DNA from: Sphingobacteriales bacterium
GTDB taxonomy: Bacteria > Bacteroidota > Bacteroidia > Chitinophagales > CAIOSU01
NCBI GenBank assembly: GCA_027483645.1
Contig: JAIXUD010000013.1
Coordinates: 1 to 64,000 of the forward strand
Length of the DNA: 64,000 nt
Direction of reading: 5' to 3'
The translations under genes were made by a program, and so were the position numbers. Shown in pieces: positions 60,831 to 64,000 of this stretch. The notes beneath the pieces are model-generated. The model was not told where the DNA came from. It did not search any database and saw nothing but the letters and a program-made list of their open reading frames with translations. How positions within the stretch are numbered: position 1 is the stretch's first letter; each line of letters starts with the position of its first letter.

Positions 60831-62258
60831 TCACTCCCCTCTCGGCAGCTTCAAATCATTCTCGTGGAATGATTTCGTCCAGCGCACGGTACCTTTAGCA
60901 TCATATGCTTGGAAGGTTACTGTGCGGTCGTTTTTCAAGAACGAACCGGTGATAGATGTTTTGATAAAATTCTGTTCCATGAGTAACGTACTATCTATCC
61001 TAGCTGGGTTGTTATACTCAGCTACTTCGGGCAAACCGGTAAAAGCACGGGAAGAAAGGGGCGAGGAAGTAACATCGTATAAGCGATAAAACTCCTTACC
61101 AGGCTGAAAGAAATTGATCTCAGAAAAGTGCCTATCACCGCTTAGGAAAATTACCCCTTCGATGCGGTGCTGAACGATAAAGTCCATCAGCTCTTGCCAC
61201 TCGTTCTGGAAATTGCGGTAGCACTCAAAATCGTTTACAGGGTTCAGCACTTGGTTTCCCACGGCAATAAACCGGAAGTTGATATTCTTATCCGATGACA
61301 GCAGGCTCTCCTTTAGCCACTGTAACTGCTGTTTGCCCAGAAACTCCTTATCGGTATGGTTTACTGGGTAGCCATTAGGGCTGCGGTGGTAGCGGTCGTC
61401 CATTAAGTAAAACTCCGCATCGGCCATGGTAAACTTGCTGTAGATGCCAGGGTTGTCTTCTTCCCCATAGCTTTTATTCGCCCAATAGCTTTTAAATAGC
61501 TTCAAGCTTTCCTGCTTCAGGGCAAAGGTTTTATCGGCATCGTTGCTGCCGTAATCATGATCATCCCAAACGGCATAGTGGCTCATCTTGGCTAGTAGGG
61601 GCTGCAACTCGGGTAGACTGCGGGTGTGGCGGTAACGGTAGCTCATACCACTGCCACTGCTATAGTCTGCTGGGCGGTGGTAAACGTTGTCGCCTAGCCA
61701 CAGCATGAAGTCGGCATTTTGCTCGGCCATGGTTTCAAAGATAGTTACCTCCTTGCCATAAGGCTCACCCGGCCTATCATAAATACTGTCATTTATATAA
61801 CTACAGGAGCCGAACAGGAAAGTAAGCTGCGGGGCATCGGTATTATATTCCCACACTGGCCGTGTCTTGAAACGGGTAACGTACGGCAACTTCATTTTCT
61901 CATTATCCACATAGAGCTCATACTCATATTCCGAGTTTATCTTCAGCTCAGTAAGCTTAAATAGTATGGTTTGGCTGTTACCGCTGTCTGTATAATTGTT
62001 CTCAAAATACACGGTACGCCTCAAGTCTGGCGTATCTATTGGAAAATATTCCAAATACACATACCCCACATGGCTGGCCACTTCCACCCATACCATTGCT
62101 TCGCGATGCTCCACATAGCCCAGCATAGGCCCGGCAATCAATGATTTCGGCGGCGCTACATCTTCTGCAAAGTACTCCGCTTCTGCTTCTTCTTTATTAT
62201 TGTTGCAAGCAGTACTCAGCAATAAGACCAGTAATAGTAGGTTAGCTAGGTTTTTCAT
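60831..62258 (-). CDS. PhoD-family phosphatase lipoprotein
   Basis: A 475-residue lipoprotein (MKNLANLLLLVLLLSTAC, lipobox LSTAC). The PhoD-like N-terminal beta domain (LIAGPMLGYVEHREAMVWVEV) is followed by the metallophosphatase core: TFLFGSCSYINDS, ADFMLWLGDNVYHRPADY, YAVWDDHDYGSNDADKTF, EFYLMDDRYHRSPNG, and GVIFLSGDRHFSEINF, which supply the conserved Asp, Asn and His ligands. A second, T9SS-secreted PhoD homologue lies at 56408; the two are only distantly similar. Likely role: release of phosphate from phosphodiesters or monoesters in the periplasm or at the outer membrane. Confidence 0.87.
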   Translation of the reverse strand: MKNLANLLLLVLLLSTACNNNKEEAEAEYFAEDVAPPKSLIAGPMLGYVEHREAMVWVEVASHVGYVYLEYFPIDTPDLRRTVYFENNYTDSGNSQTILFKLTELKINSEYEYELYVDNEKMKLPYVTRFKTRPVWEYNTDAPQLTFLFGSCSYINDSIYDRPGEPYGKEVTIFETMAEQNADFMLWLGDNVYHRPADYSSGSGMSYRYRHTRSLPELQPLLAKMSHYAVWDDHDYGSNDADKTFALKQESLKLFKSYWANKSYGEEDNPGIYSKFTMADAEFYLMDDRYHRSPNGYPVNHTDKEFLGKQQLQWLKESLLSSDKNINFRFIAVGNQVLNPVNDFECYRNFQNEWQELMDFIVQHRIEGVIFLSGDRHFSEINFFQPGKEFYRLYDVTSSPLSSRAFTGLPEVAEYNNPARIDSTLLMEQNFIKTSITGSFLKNDRTVTFQAYDAKGTVRWTKSFHENDLKLPRGE

Positions 62259-62405
62259 AGGTACTCTTTTCTCTCAATCGATAAATATAGCCCATTTACA
62301 TTAACCGTATATTAGCACCACGATTTTGTGAACTTTTCTGCAGGATAATTTGTCATTTAAGTAATCAATGTTCAAACATCAATTAAACAACAAGGAGAAT
62401 TTTTT

Positions 62406-63119
62406 ATGAAAACCGTATTCCATTCAGCCGACACCCGTGGACATGCCAACCATGGTTGGCTCAACGCAAACCACAGTTTTAGCTTCGCATCGTGGTACAA
62501 TCCTGATAGGGTTCACTTTGGTGCGTTGCGGGTATTGAATGATGACATCGTGGCTCCAAGCATGGGCTTCGGCAAGCACCCGCACGACAATATGGAAATC
62601 ATCACCATACCCATGGAAGGGCTATTGCGCCACCAAGATAGTATGGGCACCAGTAGTGTGATTAAGCCTGGCGAAGTACAGGTTATGAGCGCTGGCACGG
62701 GCATACAGCACAGTGAGTTTAACGTGGACAAAGACCACGAGTTGAAGTTGTTCCAGATTTGGGTGTTCCCACGTGCAAAAGGCGTAATTCCACGTTATGA
62801 CCAGAAGGAGTTTGACCCTATAGGTCGCCACAACAAATGGCAACAGATAGTATCGCCAAATCCTGATGACGAGGGTACCTGGATACACCAAGATGCTTGG
62901 TTCCACTTGGCAGATTTAGATGGGGGTAAAACCTTGGATTACACCCTTCGCAAACCCGGCAACGGTGTCTACTTGCTAGTGATAGAAGGCACCGCAACCG
63001 TAAACGGGCAAGCCCTCGGTAAACGCGATGCCATCGGCATTACGGAAGCTGATAACTTTAACGTGGCCGCTACCAGCGATACCAAATTGCTGTTGTTGGA
63101 AGTACCAATGGAGTGGTAG
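62406..63119 (+). CDS. Pirin-family protein (YhhW-like)
   Basis: A 237-residue bicupin of the pirin family, whose bacterial members include quercetin 2,3-dioxygenases (YhhW). The metal site is in GKHPHDNMEIITIPMEGLLRHQDSMG (His-x-His and Glu), with VKPGEVQVMSAGTGIQHSEFN (here IKPGEVQVMSAGTGIQHSEF) carrying the last His. The C-terminal cupin has LLVIEGTATVNGQALGKRDAIGI. No flavonoid genes are near. A strong ribosome-binding site AAGGAGAA lies about nine bases before the ATG, unusual for this window, where starts generally lack one. Substrate unknown. Confidence 0.88.
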   Translation: MKTVFHSADTRGHANHGWLNANHSFSFASWYNPDRVHFGALRVLNDDIVAPSMGFGKHPHDNMEIITIPMEGLLRHQDSMGTSSVIKPGEVQVMSAGTGIQHSEFNVDKDHELKLFQIWVFPRAKGVIPRYDQKEFDPIGRHNKWQQIVSPNPDDEGTWIHQDAWFHLADLDGGKTLDYTLRKPGNGVYLLVIEGTATVNGQALGKRDAIGITEADNFNVAATSDTKLLLLEVPMEW

Positions 63120-63379
63120 GTTGGGTCGATGGTCGACGGACCACGGTCCACGGTTTGCTGCAAAATAGTTTGATAGAGAAATGCCACGGTTGAAGAGCTG
63201 TGGCATTTTTTATTCATGGGACAATAGCAAGGAAGCTCCTCCTCCAGATTTTACCCTGAGCTTTTGTCGAATGGGTCAGGGGGAGGTTGGGAGGGGGTCG
63301 GTGCGACTTGAAGCGAATCTGCCATTTGGTACATTTCCCCAATACATCGTATTTTGTACATTAAACTACAAACCTCCTT

Positions 63380-64000
63380 ATGCGCTTTATAATTTTCTCT
63401 TTCGCCGCATTGTTTCTCTTTATTGCTTCATCATGCCAGTCCCCGATTACCCCAGCGGCACAGCCGGAAAAAATAGCAACCCAAACCTGCGATTACCTTC
63501 AGTATACTACCAATGATGCGGTGCAGGCGGGTGGCATACATATGGTGAAGCTGAAGGAGGGCTATCAAGTGTGGACCAAACGTATCGGTAACAGCCCAAC
63601 CATGAAGGTGCTGCTACTGCACGGTGGCCCGGCGGGCACGCATGAGCTGATGATTGCCTTTGAGAGTTTCTTTCCGCAGGCCAATATTGAGCTGTACCAA
63701 TATGATCAACTGGGCTCATACCATAGCGACCAACCCGACGACATGAGCCTATGGACCATAGAGCGATTTGTAGAAGAAGTGGAGCAGGTGCGTATTGACT
63801 TAGGTTTGGATAGTACCAACTTCTTCCTGCTTGGCCAATCGTGGGGCGGTATACTGGCCATGGAGTATGCGCTAAAGTACCAGCAAAACATTAAAGGGCT
63901 CATCATCAGTAATATGACGGCGGACTTTGACAAGTACGAGGCTTATAACAACAAGCTGCGGGCTGAGTTACCCAAAGATGTGCTGGATACACTTAGCTAC
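63380..64000 (+). CDS. S33 proline-iminopeptidase-like hydrolase lipoprotein (cut by the window end)
   Basis: The frame runs from ATG 63380 to the window end (207 residues so far) with no stop. The signal is MRFIIFSFAALFLFIASSC with a lipobox Cys. The alpha/beta-hydrolase features are LLLHGGPAGTHELM (oxyanion HGGP), QYDQLGSYHSD (DQxGxGxS-like), a helix IERFVEEVEQVRIDLGL and the nucleophile elbow GQSWGGIL with Ser. These mark the proline iminopeptidase (S33) group. The catalytic Asp and His should follow beyond the window. Upstream 63120-63379 carries dispersed repeat motifs (CGACGGACCACGGTCCACGG, and GGAGGTTGGGAGGGGGTCGG at 63278-63297). Confidence 0.88.
   Translation, partial: MRFIIFSFAALFLFIASSCQSPITPAAQPEKIATQTCDYLQYTTNDAVQAGGIHMVKLKEGYQVWTKRIGNSPTMKVLLLHGGPAGTHELMIAFESFFPQANIELYQYDQLGSYHSDQPDDMSLWTIERFVEEVEQVRIDLGLDSTNFFLLGQSWGGILAMEYALKYQQNIKGLIISNMTADFDKYEAYNNKLRAELPKDVLDTLSY

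Overview
The window looks like the chromosome of a free-living Bacteroidota (Chitinophagia/Sphingobacteriia/Cytophagia-like rather than gut Bacteroidales). The evidence is several proteins with type IX secretion (T9SS) C-terminal sorting domains, a giant PKD-repeat adhesin paired with a PorP/SprF-type protein, the gliding lipoprotein GldH, the cluster holB-ricT-gldH, the cluster rpsU-xerC/D-hpf-tRNA-Thr-tRNA-Tyr, and Bacteroidota-type -7 promoter motifs (TAnnTTTG). Everything was read by eye; no database search was run.

Layout. 1-1.7 kb: minus-strand translation/recombination cluster (tRNA-Tyr, tRNA-Thr, hpf, xerC/D, rpsU). 1.9-8.7 kb: a T9SS-secreted protein, gldH-ricT and upstream holB, glutathione peroxidase, a YD-repeat secreted protein. 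9-14 kb: MerC-like membrane protein, Wzi-like outer-membrane barrel, MFS transporter, receiver-ATPase fusion, lipocalin-like lipoprotein. 14.1-20.0 kb: an accessory, defence-like block on the minus strand: a single-chain type IIG restriction-modification enzyme, then three translationally coupled small genes (DUF2158-like, a 223-aa protein with a possible TNT-like C-terminus, and a 69-aa protein sharing its N-terminal module), then DinD. 20.2-23.5 kb: a ligase-associated-type DEXH helicase bracketed by inverted arrays of intergenic repeats. 23.8-26.7 kb: an AT-rich cluster of two SDRs, an SRPBCC-like protein and a Crp-family regulator. 27.1-36.5 kb: aroC, a SprB-repeat adhesin broken by one in-frame TAG, a TPM-domain protein, proC, hisC. 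36.6-37.2 kb: a DUF559 nuclease gene enclosed by 30-bp inverted repeats. 37.3-39.6 kb: a self-cleaving-type XRE/S24 repressor divergent from DNA polymerase IV. 39.7-41.2 kb: a lipoprotein, then a toxin-antitoxin pair lying between two NUDIX gene remnants. 41.4-47.8 kb: PKD adhesin plus SprF-like protein. 48.9-52.5 kb: nrdB and nrdA with a palindromic element between them. 52.7-64 kb: secreted and hypothetical proteins among many repeats, two PhoD-family phosphatases, a GT2 glycosyltransferase, pirin, and a truncated S33 peptidase.

Cooperation between genes: GldH, the SprB-like and PKD proteins, the SprF-like protein and the sorting-domain proteins point to a gliding/T9SS cell surface; their core machinery lies elsewhere. 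The XRE/S24 repressor with pol IV, DinD and the Lhr-like helicase suggest DNA-damage functions. Intergenic regions are unusually rich in repeats of several palindromic families. The best candidates for something new are the coupled three-gene cassette beside the restriction enzyme (15.2-16.3 kb) and the DUF559 element (36.6-37.2 kb).
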